From Promicromonospora sp. MEB111 (GTDB lineage: Bacteria > Actinomycetota > Actinomycetes > Actinomycetales > Cellulomonadaceae): DNA of 64,000 bases. The position numbers were made by a program, and so were the translations under genes. The stretch spans positions 356,336 to 420,335 of the forward strand of contig NZ_JARVSD010000003.1 in the NCBI RefSeq assembly GCF_030209445.1, given 5' to 3'. The notes below the pieces were generated by a model that made no database searches, was not told the origin of the DNA, and worked only from the letters and a program-made list of their open reading frames with translations. Below, piece by piece: positions 26,083 through 34,976 of the stretch (positions are counted from its first letter, which is position 1; each line of letters begins with the position of its first letter).

Positions 26083-26155
26083 GCGGGTGAACACGGCGAT
26101 TCACCCGCGGCGCCGGACGATACCTCCGACGCGAAACATCACCCGAACATCACCC
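26083..26155. promoter_or_regulatory. TCACCC half-site cluster, gap G (26040-26228)
   Basis: Two arrangements: a perfect inverted repeat GCGGGTGAA-N8-TTCACCCGC at 26083-26108, and a direct pair of TCACCC at 26139 and 26150 (11-base period). Both lie upstream of the minus-strand GT4 gene that starts at 26039. This is the right border of the motif-rich region; the next operon to the right has no such site in its promoter gap (29791-29932). Confidence 0.55.
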
Positions 26156-26228
26156 CACCCCGAGGTTGATATCCGTGACCTTTTCCGGATGGGTGCGGGA
26201 ACGTCGCACACAATCGTTCCGGGCATTT

Positions 26229-27164
26229 TCATCCGGTGGTTCGGCGGGCCTTTCGGCACTCCTCGCGGATGATCTCGACGACCGTCTCGGTGGTGCGGTC
26301 GAGGTGGCTGCTGCCGTCCTCGAGCTTCGCCGTCGGGCTGATGTAGCTCAGCGGCCCGACGTGGGTCGCGGGGTCGAGCCGGTGCACGCGCACCTTCCCG
26401 GCCGCCAGGGCCCGGTTCCAGGGGCTGCGGCGCAGCAGCCGCCACCGCTCGGGGAACAGCCAGGTGCTCACCTGCTCGATCCAGTCGTTGCCGCTGGTGA
26501 GCCGGTGCAGCCCGGCCGCATGGGTGAGGTCGTTGGCGCCGTTGTGGAACCCGCCGAGCGTGATCAGCCACACCGGGGCGCGCAGCTGGGTCCAGAGCTC
26601 CTCGACGGCGCCGAGCGCCACCTGGGCGCCGCCGCTGTAGCCGAGCAGCACCACCGGGATGCCGCTGCCGGGCTCGTAGCCGGCGAGCCGGAGCTGCTCG
26701 GCGGTCTGCCCGCCCACGGCGCGGTTGTAGAGCGGGCGGTAGCGGCGGTCGGCCGCCACGAAGGTCTGCATCACGTTGTGCAGGAACAGCGTGATGCCGA
26801 TGTGTCGCCGCAGCCAGTCCCACACCGGCCGCCCGACCAGCGGGTCCGCCAGCGGGGAGTACGGCTGGACCTGGCCCAGCACCCGCAGCTCGGGTGCCCC
26901 GGCGATCACGGCCTGGACGAGCTGGCCGCCGTCGCGCGTGTCGGTGAAGCGACGCTTGCCGATGCCGTCGAGGTAGACCAGGTAGGCGTCGGGCGGGCGG
27001 CCCGGTTCCGCGCCCCGCGCGTAGGGCAGGTTCGCGGGCAGCGCCGGGACCTGCGTGCGCCAGCCGACCGTGTAGACCATCAGCTCGTAGCGGGCGAGCA
27101 GGCCCTCGGCGAGCAGGAACGGGCCGATCGCCAGCACGAGGAGTAGGGGGAGCAGCTCGGTCAT
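26229..27164 (-). CDS. Membrane-anchored alpha/beta-hydrolase-like protein
   Basis: 311 residues. An N-terminal hydrophobic segment (about residues 4-23) anchors the protein. GYSGG at 175-179 is a nucleophile elbow with Ser177, in the phrase VVLLGYSGGAQVALG; a later H in the C-terminal region (SSHLDRTT) could complete the triad. The fold looks like an esterase or thioesterase. It is the last gene of the patatin-glycosyltransferase-membrane-hydrolase operon, with a 4-base overlap to the membrane protein gene. The substrate is unknown; a lipid or glycolipid is suggested by the neighbours. Confidence 0.65.
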   Translation of the reverse strand: MTELLPLLLVLAIGPFLLAEGLLARYELMVYTVGWRTQVPALPANLPYARGAEPGRPPDAYLVYLDGIGKRRFTDTRDGGQLVQAVIAGAPELRVLGQVQPYSPLADPLVGRPVWDWLRRHIGITLFLHNVMQTFVAADRRYRPLYNRAVGGQTAEQLRLAGYEPGSGIPVVLLGYSGGAQVALGAVEELWTQLRAPVWLITLGGFHNGANDLTHAAGLHRLTSGNDWIEQVSTWLFPERWRLLRRSPWNRALAAGKVRVHRLDPATHVGPLSYISPTAKLEDGSSHLDRTTETVVEIIREECRKARRTTG

Positions 27165-27646
27165 GCGGGCACCTCCCGCGCGCCGGCCATGAGCCGCGCG
27201 GTCAGCCGCCGGACCACCTCGACGGTGGCGGCGAGGCCCAGCCCGGCCCCGGCGACGCACGCGGCGGCGGCCCACCAGCCGAGCCCGGACGCCTCGGCGA
27301 GCGGGCCGGCCAGGCCCGCGCCGACCCCGACCACGAGCAGGAGGTGCAGGAACGGCCCGAGGAGGGGGAACGCGAGGATCGCGGCCAGCAGCATCGGTGC
27401 GACCAGCGCGGGCGTCCAGGTCAGGGTGGGCCCGGGCAGCGTGCCCGGCTGGACCCAGCCGGCCAGCGCCCACGCGGCCGGCGGCCACAGGGCGACGACC
27501 GCTCCCTCGACCACCGTGCCGGTGGTCATCAGTGCGACCAGGAGCCGCGGGGAGAGCCGGGGCCGGCGAGCCACCAGGGGCAGCACACGCCCGGCGCTCT
27601 CCGACAGACCGGCGAGCACGAGCAGCGCGACGACGGCGGTCGACAC
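27161..27646 (-). CDS. Small integral membrane protein, function unknown
   Basis: 161 residues with about four to five hydrophobic helices separated by short loops, and a basic C-terminal end (VEVVRRLTARLMAG). I do not recognise a family. The gene overlaps the hydrolase gene downstream by four bases and starts 3 bases after the glycosyltransferase stop, so it is part of the operon. It may hold the lipid-active enzymes at the membrane or move their product. Confidence 0.6.
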   Translation of the reverse strand: MSTAVVALLVLAGLSESAGRVLPLVARRPRLSPRLLVALMTTGTVVEGAVVALWPPAAWALAGWVQPGTLPGPTLTWTPALVAPMLLAAILAFPLLGPFLHLLLVVGVGAGLAGPLAEASGLGWWAAAACVAGAGLGLAATVEVVRRLTARLMAGAREVPA

Positions 27647-27649
27647 GCC

Positions 27650-28864
27650 TCAGCCCTCCCGTCCTGGGCCGGCGGGCGCGCCCCCGCGTGCCCCGGCGAG
27701 GTACCGCTCGAGCTCGTCCGCGGCCCGCAGCGCGCCGCCCGCCTCCTCCTGGGCGTCCCGCTGCACACCGGCCGCCGCCCGGAAGCGGGGCTCCCGGAGC
27801 AGCCGCCGGGCCAGCGTGTACACGGACTCGGGCGTCGCGTCCTGCGTGCCGAGGGCCAGGCCCGCGCCGAGCTCGACCACCCGCTGGGCCACGAGCGGCT
27901 GGTCGGCGCCCTGCGGCACCACGAGCGTCGGGACGCCGGCCAGCATCGCCTCGTTCACGCTGTTCATGCCGCCGTGGGTGACGAAGAGCGCGGCCTGGGC
28001 CAGCACCTGGAGCTGCGGCACCGACGGGCGGGCGAGCACGTTGGCCGGCAGCTCGCCCAGGTCGGCGGGGTCCGTGTGCCCGGTGGAGACCACGACGGTG
28101 CCGCCCAGCGGCGCCAGCGCGGTGGCGAAGGTGCGCAGCAGCCCCGGGCCGGCGTCGAACACCGTGCCCAGGGACGCGTACAGGACCGGGCTCTCGAGCC
28201 GGTCCGCCGCGAACGCCGGGTCCGGCAGCCGGGAGCCCACGCTCGCCCCGACGAACCGGAAGGACGCGTCGAAGGCGTCGGCGCCCGGCTGGAACGCGCG
28301 GGAGGTGAAGACGAGGTTGAGCGGCTCGCGCGCGTCCATCAGGTCGGTCAGCGGCAGCCCGCCGGTGTCGTAGCCGCGGTTCAGGGCCCAGCGGGCCCGG
28401 GCGTAGCCGCCGGCGATGCCGGGGTGCGCCGCGGCCGCGGCCAGCAGCTCCGTGGACATCCGTCCGGGGCTGGGTACCTGCCGGTTGAACGCGAACGTGG
28501 TGAACGTCGCGGCCGCGGGCACCCCGAGCTCGCGCGCGGCGACGGCGCCCCACGGGCAGGCCGCGCCGTGCACCACGAGGTCGGGCCGGGCGGCGCGGAG
28601 GTCGGTGAGCACCGAGGGCAGCAGGCCGACGGCGGCGTGCGCCAACCCCGCCATCATGGCCAGCGGGATGGGCGGGTCCGGCAGGGGCAGGTCGCCCCCG
28701 GGGTAGAGATGGACCCGGGCGCCCGCGGCCTCGATCTGCGCCGCGAACGCGGGGGTCGTGTGGTACGTCACCGTGTGGCCCCGGCGGACCAGCTCGGCCA
28801 CGACCGGGAGCGTCGGGTTGACGTACCCGTGCATGCCGATGTTCAGGAAGGCGACGGTGCTCAT
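27650..28864 (-). CDS. MGT-type glycosyltransferase (GT1 family)
   Basis: 404 residues. GT-B enzyme of the macrolide-glycosyltransferase group: VAFLNIGMHGYVNPTLPVV at the N terminus and the nucleotide-sugar signature around VTHGGMNSVNEAMLAGVPTL, with PQGADQPLVAQR following. Family members attach a sugar from a UDP- or dTDP-donor to a small hydrophobic acceptor, often a natural product or lipid. The patatin gene before it and the hydrolase after it suggest a lipid acceptor. No polyketide or other scaffold genes are near. Confidence 0.85.
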   Translation of the reverse strand: MSTVAFLNIGMHGYVNPTLPVVAELVRRGHTVTYHTTPAFAAQIEAAGARVHLYPGGDLPLPDPPIPLAMMAGLAHAAVGLLPSVLTDLRAARPDLVVHGAACPWGAVAARELGVPAAATFTTFAFNRQVPSPGRMSTELLAAAAAHPGIAGGYARARWALNRGYDTGGLPLTDLMDAREPLNLVFTSRAFQPGADAFDASFRFVGASVGSRLPDPAFAADRLESPVLYASLGTVFDAGPGLLRTFATALAPLGGTVVVSTGHTDPADLGELPANVLARPSVPQLQVLAQAALFVTHGGMNSVNEAMLAGVPTLVVPQGADQPLVAQRVVELGAGLALGTQDATPESVYTLARRLLREPRFRAAAGVQRDAQEEAGGALRAADELERYLAGARGGAPAGPGREG

Positions 28865-29790
28865 CGACCGCCTCCGGCCCGTCGCTCGGGGACGCCGCCG
28901 GGCGCGGCCGCGACGGGCTCGCGCCGGTACAGGCCCGGGCCGGTGATGACCAGCTCGTCGAGGAACCGGCTCGCCGAGTCCAGCGCGGCGTCGATCAGCC
29001 GCCGGGAGTGGCTGAAGTCCCACATCGCCGGCCAGGCCGCCACACCGGTCGGCAGCACGACGGTCGGGATCTCCCGCGCCACGTCCCGCAGGTCGCGCTC
29101 GATCTGGTGGTGCATCATCAACAGCCCGGCGCGGGCGGCGACGGCCTCGGCCCGCCGCGGCGGGGTCGTGGTGCTCAGCGGCAGCGCCTCCCGCCCGGTC
29201 ACCACGACCACGACGCTCGCGGCCCCGGCCTGCCGGGCGGCGAGGACCGGCACGTGCGCCACGGCGCCGCCGTCGACCAGCGTCTGCCCGTCGCGGACCA
29301 CCGCGGGCAGGACGCCCGGGATGGCGGCGCTGGCCAGCAGGGCCGACTCCAGGTCGCCGTGGTCCAGCAGCACCTGCTCGCCGCTGGCGAGGTCGGTGGC
29401 GACGGCGATGAAGCGGACGGGCAGGTCCTCGATCCGGGGCGGTAGCCCCGCGCGCCGGATCAGCCGGCGCAGCCCGGCGTCGGCGAACAGGCCCGCCCGG
29501 AACGAGCGCAGGCCGAAGGGGAACACCTCCCGGCGCCGCAGCCCCGTCCAGGTCAGGGCCAGCGACCGCGCGGCGCTGCCGGGGTGCGCGGCGGCCACCG
29601 CGCCGTTGAACGCGCCCACGGACGTGCCCACGATCAGGTCGGGCACGAACCCGTGCTGCTCCAGCGCGTAGCCGACGCCGACCTGGGTGGCCCCGTACAC
29701 CCCGCCGCCGCCCACCACCGCGGCGACGGGGTGGGGGAGGCCACGCAGGCCCCGGGGCGGATCGGCCGGCTGATCCGGTGCGAACCTCAT
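28861..29790 (-). CDS. Patatin-like phospholipase
   Basis: 309 residues. The patatin domain is complete: oxyanion GGGG at 27-30, nucleophile GTSVG with Ser57, and DGG with Asp173 for the dyad. There is no signal peptide, so it acts inside the cell or at the inner membrane face. Members cleave acyl chains from phospholipids or other lipids. It is the first gene of a four-gene operon, and its start overlaps nothing; the 142-base gap to pcrA holds the divergent promoters. Confidence 0.88.
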   Translation of the reverse strand: MRFAPDQPADPPRGLRGLPHPVAAVVGGGGVYGATQVGVGYALEQHGFVPDLIVGTSVGAFNGAVAAAHPGSAARSLALTWTGLRRREVFPFGLRSFRAGLFADAGLRRLIRRAGLPPRIEDLPVRFIAVATDLASGEQVLLDHGDLESALLASAAIPGVLPAVVRDGQTLVDGGAVAHVPVLAARQAGAASVVVVVTGREALPLSTTTPPRRAEAVAARAGLLMMHHQIERDLRDVAREIPTVVLPTGVAAWPAMWDFSHSRRLIDAALDSASRFLDELVITGPGLYRREPVAAAPGGVPERRAGGGR

Positions 29791-29932
29791 TGCGGCGACT
29801 CCTTGCTGATCCGACGGACTGCCCCGTCCACACACTTGTCCACCCATATGACCGGGAACACCTCCAGTCTGTGACGACCCGGACCGCGCGGCCCGTCGGC
29901 AGTGTCGGTGAGCCCGCCTAGGCTTAGGGGCG

Positions 29933-32668
29933 ATGACTTCCCTCTTCGACAGCCTCTCCCTGCCCGGCCTCGACCCGGCGGCGCCGGGTGACGAGGCGCG
30001 CCTGCCGCGCACCGCCCCGCGGTGGGACGACGCGCCGGACGGCGGCGACCCCGGCGAGTCGGCCGTGCCCGCTGAACCGGACTGGCTGGCCGGCCTGCCG
30101 CACGAGTCGGAGGCACCACGCGCCCGCGGGGCGTATGCGCACCTCGACCCCGACGAGCTGCTGGACGGGCTCAACCCGCAGCAGCGGGCCGCCGTGGTGC
30201 ACGAGGGCGGGCAGCTGCTCATCGTGGCCGGCGCCGGGTCGGGCAAGACGCGCGTGCTCACACACCGCATCGCCTACCTGCTGGCCACGGGCCGGGCGCG
30301 GGCGGGCGAGATCCTGGCGATCACGTTCACCAACAAGGCCGCCGCCGAGATGCGCGAGCGTGTCGAGGGCCTGGTCGGCCCGGCCGCGAACCGCATGTGG
30401 GTGTCCACGTTCCACTCGGCGTGCGTGCGGATCCTGCGCCGGGAGGCGACCACGCTCGGGCTGCGGTCGAGCTTCAGCATCTACGACGCCGCGGACAGCC
30501 AGCGCCTCATCACGCTGGTGACGCGCGAGCTCAACCTCGACCCCAAGAAGTACCCGGCGCGCGGGCTGTCGAACAAGATCAGCGACCTGAAGAACGAGCT
30601 GATCGACCCCGAGACCTACGCGCGGCAGGCCGTGACATACGCGGAGCAGGAGGCGCAGGCGGAGGCCGCGTCCGCCGCGGCGGGCGGCATCCGGCGGCCG
30701 TGGGGCGGGCAGTCGGCCGACGAGCGCAACACCACCACGCCCACGTTCGACCAGGTCCTGGCCGACGTCTACACCCGGTACCAGGCGCGCCTGGCCCAGG
30801 CGAACGCCCTGGACTTCGACGACATCATCATGACCACGGTGAACCTGCTCCAGGCGTTCCCGAACGTCGCGGAGCACTACCGGCGCCGGTTCCGGCACAT
30901 CATGGTGGACGAGTACCAGGACACCAACCACGCGCAGTACACCCTGGTCCGGGAGCTGGCGGGCGTGGGCGCGGACGACGACTCGGGTCTCGACCCGGCC
31001 GAGCTCACCGTCGTGGGCGACTCCGACCAGTCCATCTACGCGTTCCGCGGCGCCACGATCCGCAACATCCTGGAGTTCGAGAAGGACTACCCGGACGCCA
31101 CCACGATCCTGCTGGAGCAGAACTACCGCTCCACGCAGAACATCCTGAGCGCCGCCAACGCGGTGATCTCCCGCAACGCCGGCCGCACGCCCAAGCGCCT
31201 GTGGACGGACTCGGGCGCCGGGGCCAAGATCGTGGGCTACGTCGCGGACGACGAGCACCAGGAGGCCCGGTTCGTCGCCGACGAGATCGACAAGCTCGGT
31301 GACAGCGACGACGTGCGCCCCGGCGACGTCGCGATCTTCTACCGCACCAACGCTCAGTCGCGTGCGCTGGAGGAGGTGCTGGTCCGCGTCGGCCTGCCGT
31401 ACAAGGTGGTGGGCGGCACGCGGTTCTACGAGCGCCGCGAGGTCAAGGACGCCGTCGCCTACCTGCGCGCGCTGGCCAACGAGGACGACGACGTGAACCT
31501 GCGCCGCATCCTCAACGTGCCCAAGCGAGGGCTGGGCGACCGCGCGGAGTCGCTCGTCGCCTCGTTCGCGGAGCGCGAGCGGATCTCCTTCGGCGCCGCC
31601 CTGGAGCGGGCCGACGAGATCCCCGGCATGACCAACCGCTCGCTCAAGCCGCTGCTCGCCTTCCGCGACCTCATGCGGGAGCTGCGCGGCCTGGTCGACG
31701 ACGGCGCGGCGCCGGCCGTGGTGCTCGGCGCGGTGCTCGACCGCACCGGCTACCTCGCCGAGCTGCGCGCGAGCGAGGACCCGCAGGACGAGGGACGCGT
31801 CGAGAACCTGGCCGAGCTGCACGCCGTAGCCGTCGACTTCGGGGAGACCGACCCGGAGGGCTCGCTCGCGGACTTCCTGGAGCGGGTCTCGCTGGTCGCG
31901 GACAGCGACCAGATCCCCGACGAGGACGTGGCCGACGGCGCCGCGGAGGAGGCGCCCAAGGAGAACCAGGGCGTCGTCACGCTCATGACGCTGCACACCG
32001 CCAAGGGCCTGGAGTTCCCGGTCGTCTTCCTCACCGGCATGGAGGACGGCACGTTCCCGCACATGCGCTCGCTGCACGACGACACGGAGCTCGCCGAGGA
32101 GCGCCGCCTCGCCTACGTGGGGATCACGCGGGCGCGCGAGCGGCTCTACATCACGCGGTCGTCGGTGCGCGCGGCGTTCGGCATGGCCAACGAGTTCCCC
32201 GAGAGCCGGTTCCTGCAGGAGGTCCCCGAGGAGCTGTGGGACTGGCGGCGGCGCGAGTCGTCGACGGCCGCCATCCGCTCGGGCCGGGGCGGCTGGAGCG
32301 GCGGGTACGGGTCGGGCGGCTACGGCTCCGGCGGGCGTTCAGGTTCGGGCGGGCGCGGCCAGGGCTCGGGCTCCTCGTGGTCCTCGGGCCGGTCGGGGGC
32401 CTCGCGCACCGGCACCACGTCGTCGTCGGGCGGCGGGCAGGCCAACCCGTTCTCCCCGCAGAAGAAGGCGGGCGCCACGGGCGGGTTCGGCGGCATCAAC
32501 GTGCAGAAGGACATCCCCAGCCTGGAGATCGGGGACCGCGTGACGCACGACTCCTACGGTCTGGGCACCGTGGTCGACGTCGAGGCCAACGCCGTGGTCA
32601 AGATCGACTTCGGCACCAACGGGACCAAGCGCATCGCACTGAAGTACACGGCGGTCACCAAGCTCTGA
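29933..32668 (+). CDS. pcrA: UvrD/PcrA-family ATP-dependent DNA helicase
   Basis: 911 residues with a full set of superfamily 1A motifs: Walker A AGAGSGKT near residues 100-106, DEYQDTN (Walker B) near 325, GDSDQSIYAFRGA, QNYRST, TLHTAKGLEF and the final TRAR motif. It has a roughly 70-residue N-terminal extension and a Gly/Ser-rich stretch at about 783-846 before a small C-terminal domain (GDRVTHDSYGLGTVVDVE) that in PcrA contacts RNA polymerase. It unwinds DNA 3'-5' in repair and replication restart. A TAGGCT-like element ends about 10 bases before the ATG, so the transcript may be leaderless or nearly so. Confidence 0.95.
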   Translation: MTSLFDSLSLPGLDPAAPGDEARLPRTAPRWDDAPDGGDPGESAVPAEPDWLAGLPHESEAPRARGAYAHLDPDELLDGLNPQQRAAVVHEGGQLLIVAGAGSGKTRVLTHRIAYLLATGRARAGEILAITFTNKAAAEMRERVEGLVGPAANRMWVSTFHSACVRILRREATTLGLRSSFSIYDAADSQRLITLVTRELNLDPKKYPARGLSNKISDLKNELIDPETYARQAVTYAEQEAQAEAASAAAGGIRRPWGGQSADERNTTTPTFDQVLADVYTRYQARLAQANALDFDDIIMTTVNLLQAFPNVAEHYRRRFRHIMVDEYQDTNHAQYTLVRELAGVGADDDSGLDPAELTVVGDSDQSIYAFRGATIRNILEFEKDYPDATTILLEQNYRSTQNILSAANAVISRNAGRTPKRLWTDSGAGAKIVGYVADDEHQEARFVADEIDKLGDSDDVRPGDVAIFYRTNAQSRALEEVLVRVGLPYKVVGGTRFYERREVKDAVAYLRALANEDDDVNLRRILNVPKRGLGDRAESLVASFAERERISFGAALERADEIPGMTNRSLKPLLAFRDLMRELRGLVDDGAAPAVVLGAVLDRTGYLAELRASEDPQDEGRVENLAELHAVAVDFGETDPEGSLADFLERVSLVADSDQIPDEDVADGAAEEAPKENQGVVTLMTLHTAKGLEFPVVFLTGMEDGTFPHMRSLHDDTELAEERRLAYVGITRARERLYITRSSVRAAFGMANEFPESRFLQEVPEELWDWRRRESSTAAIRSGRGGWSGGYGSGGYGSGGRSGSGGRGQGSGSSWSSGRSGASRTGTTSSSGGGQANPFSPQKKAGATGGFGGINVQKDIPSLEIGDRVTHDSYGLGTVVDVEANAVVKIDFGTNGTKRIALKYTAVTKL

Positions 32669-32739
32669 GGGGCCGGGTCCTGGCGGGGGCCGGGACCGGC
32701 TGACCCAGCCGGCCTCGGCTCGGTCGCGGCCCATCCTCT

Positions 32740-32803
32740 CCTTCGAGGCCTAAGTTTCTTCGCTTTGGAGGGGCTCAAAGCGAAGAAACTTAGGCCTCGA
32801 AGG
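32740..32803. repeat. Repeated long hairpin, copy 1
   Basis: Perfect inverted repeat with 28-base arms (32740-32767 and 32776-32803) and an 8-base loop. The inner 23 bases of each arm are identical to those of copies 2 and 3 at 48315 and 49484, while loops and outer bases differ. It lies 71 bases after the pcrA stop and 69 bases before the acyltransferase start. No T-run follows. Most likely a terminator type or a small palindromic repeat family. Confidence 0.85.
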
Positions 32804-32872
32804 GGACCGCTGGCGGGCCGGGCTTCACATTCCGGACTTTTTCGGTCCACGGAGGTTCGGTACCGTCCGCCC

Positions 32873-34900
32873 ATGGTCCTGACCGACGACGCCCGGCCCG
32901 GCCTGGTCGCCGGGCCCGCCCCGGCCGCAACCACGCCATCGGCCCCGGGCTCGCCGTCCGCGGGATCCCCCGCGGCCCCGGCGGGGAGCCCGACCCCGAG
33001 CGGTGACCCGCGGTCCGCGACAGCACACGGCCCCCGGATCCCCGGCCTCGACGGTCTGCGGGCCGTCGCGGTGGTCGCGGTCGTCGCGTTCCACCTGGCG
33101 CCGGCGTGGGTGCCGGGCGGGTTCCTGGGCGTGGACGTCTTCTTCGTGGTCAGCGGGTTTCTCATCACCACCCTGCTGCTGCGTGAGGTCGCGGGCACGA
33201 GCTGGATCCGGCTGCCGCGGTTCTGGGTGCGCCGCGCCCGCCGGCTGCTGCCCGCCCTCGCGCTGGTGCTGGTCACGAGCATCCCGGTGGCGCGGCTGGT
33301 CGAGCCGGACCTCACGGTCGGCATCGGGCGCCAGCTCCTCGGGGCGGTGACGTTCAGCACCAACTGGGTGGAGATCGCCGCGGGCACCGACTACTTCGAC
33401 GAGTCCCAGCCGGAGCTCCTGCGGATCCTGTGGTCGCTGGCCATCGAGGAGCAGTTCTACCTGGCGTGGCCGGTGCTGCTCGTGCTCCTGCTGATCACCG
33501 TGCGTTCGGCCGCCTGGCGGGTGCGGATCGTGGCCGCGGGCGCGCTCGTCTCGGCGGCGGCCATGGCACTCCTGCTCATGCCCGCGTACGGGACCGGCGT
33601 GGACCCCACCCGCGTCTACTACGGCACCGACACCCACGCGTTCGGGCTGCTCCTCGGGGCCGCGGTGACGCTGCGCTGGGCCAAGGCCGGTCCGGCGCTG
33701 TGGGGCGTACGGGCCCGCGTGCTGCCGCCGCTCGCGCTGGCCGGCCTGGTCGCCCTGTTCCTGCTGCTGCGCAGCGACTCGCCCGTCACCTACCCGCTCG
33801 GGCTGCTGGCCGCCTCGCTGCTGGCCCTCGTCCTCGTGCAGGCGTGCGGTGCGGCCCGGGTCGAGCCCACCTGGTTCACCGCCGCGCTGGAGGCTCCCCC
33901 GCTGCGCTGGGTGGGGGAGCGGTCGTACGGGATCTACCTGTGGCACTGGCCGGTCGCCTGCGTGGTCACGGCGGCGGTCGGGGCGCAGCCGGGGACCGTG
34001 TGGTGGGGCGTCGGCACCGGCCTCACCGTGGCGCTGACCGTCGTGCTCGCGTCGTCCTCGTACCGGTGGGTGGAGGTGCCGGTGCGCCGGCTCGGCTTCC
34101 GGGGAGCGCTCCGGGCGCTGCTCGGCGCGGTGCGCACCGCCGCCGTCGTGCCCAAGGCGGCCGTGGTGGTCGCGGTGCTCGCCCTGGTCGGGACGGGGGC
34201 GGCGGTCACGTCGGCCCCGTCCCGGACGGCGACCGAGCTCGCCATCGCCGCCGGGGTCCAGGCGGCGGCAGGGCAGGCCGCGGCAGGGCAGGCGGCGGCG
34301 CAGGCCGCCGCCGGACCGAACACCGCGACCCTCGCGGCCGACGGCGCCGGCGCGCCCGCCCCGACGTCGCGCGCCGGCGGGCCGGCGTCGGACCGCCTGC
34401 CCTTCGGGGCGCGGCAGGGCACCCAGGTCTCCGCCTTCGGTGACTCCGTGCTGGCGGCCGCCGCACCCGCGATCCTCGCCCGCTACCCGCGTGCCCAGGT
34501 CGAGGGCGTGGTGAGCACGGACTGGCTCGACGCCGAGCGGATGATCCGCACGGCCAAGCGCGAGGGCCGCCTGCGCGAGACGGTGCTGCTGAACTTCGGC
34601 ACCAACGCGGGCTTCCAGCTCGAGGGCTCGGCCGACGCCGCGAAGCACGTGCTCGACATGATCGGGCCCGACCGCCGCGTGGTGCTCGTCAACAGCGTGG
34701 GGATCAGCTACTGGGTGCCCGACGCGAACAAGACCCTCGACCGGATCGCCGCGGGCCGCGAGAACGTCGAGGTCGCCGACTGGCACACGCTGGTCGACGA
34801 GCATCCCGGCCTGCTGCACGCCGACGCGACGCACCCGAACCTGGACGGCGTCGAGGCCTACACCGACCTGGTGGAGCGGTCGTTCGCGGCGCTGGAGTGA
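32873..34900 (+). CDS. OafA/YrhL-type acyltransferase with SGNH domain
   Basis: 675 residues from the ATG at 32873. A longer open frame from 32765 is only the translated hairpin. A Pro/Ala-rich head of about 55 residues precedes the acyltransferase-3 domain (PGLDGLRAVAVVAVVAFH, then GVDVFFVVSGFLIT), with about ten membrane helices. After an Ala/Gln-rich linker, a C-terminal SGNH hydrolase-like domain follows, with FGDSVL near 522 and DATHPN near 650. Members O-acetylate surface polysaccharide or peptidoglycan: the membrane domain carries the acyl group out and the SGNH domain transfers it. It might modify the polymer made by the 1-26 kb locus. Confidence 0.88.
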   Translation: MVLTDDARPGLVAGPAPAATTPSAPGSPSAGSPAAPAGSPTPSGDPRSATAHGPRIPGLDGLRAVAVVAVVAFHLAPAWVPGGFLGVDVFFVVSGFLITTLLLREVAGTSWIRLPRFWVRRARRLLPALALVLVTSIPVARLVEPDLTVGIGRQLLGAVTFSTNWVEIAAGTDYFDESQPELLRILWSLAIEEQFYLAWPVLLVLLLITVRSAAWRVRIVAAGALVSAAAMALLLMPAYGTGVDPTRVYYGTDTHAFGLLLGAAVTLRWAKAGPALWGVRARVLPPLALAGLVALFLLLRSDSPVTYPLGLLAASLLALVLVQACGAARVEPTWFTAALEAPPLRWVGERSYGIYLWHWPVACVVTAAVGAQPGTVWWGVGTGLTVALTVVLASSSYRWVEVPVRRLGFRGALRALLGAVRTAAVVPKAAVVVAVLALVGTGAAVTSAPSRTATELAIAAGVQAAAGQAAAGQAAAQAAAGPNTATLAADGAGAPAPTSRAGGPASDRLPFGARQGTQVSAFGDSVLAAAAPAILARYPRAQVEGVVSTDWLDAERMIRTAKREGRLRETVLLNFGTNAGFQLEGSADAAKHVLDMIGPDRRVVLVNSVGISYWVPDANKTLDRIAAGRENVEVADWHTLVDEHPGLLHADATHPNLDGVEAYTDLVERSFAALE

Positions 34901-34905
34901 CACGT

Positions 34906-34923
34906 GCCGGCCGGAGGGCCGGC
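34906..34923. terminator. Short hairpin after acyltransferase gene
   Basis: GCCGGCC-GGAG-GGCCGGC begins six bases after the TGA stop. The stem is 7 base pairs with a tetraloop and no T-run. Weak evidence on its own; it fits the general habit of hairpins at gene ends in this window. Confidence 0.45.
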
Positions 34924-34976
34924 CGGAATGACACGGCTTGGCGCGCCGCGCCCGGTTTAGGCCACTATGTGTCGCC

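Noticed and set aside
29924..32077. Minus-strand open frame of about 717 codons opposite pcrA
   Set aside because: All helicase motifs are on the plus strand; the antisense translation has no recognisable motif.
32765..32872. Longer start for the OafA-type gene, and likewise 49512 for the MFS gene
   Set aside because: Both extensions are translations of the repeat hairpin (sharing the peptide KAKKLRPRRG) and are not part of the protein families. The shared peptide is a by-product of the repeat.
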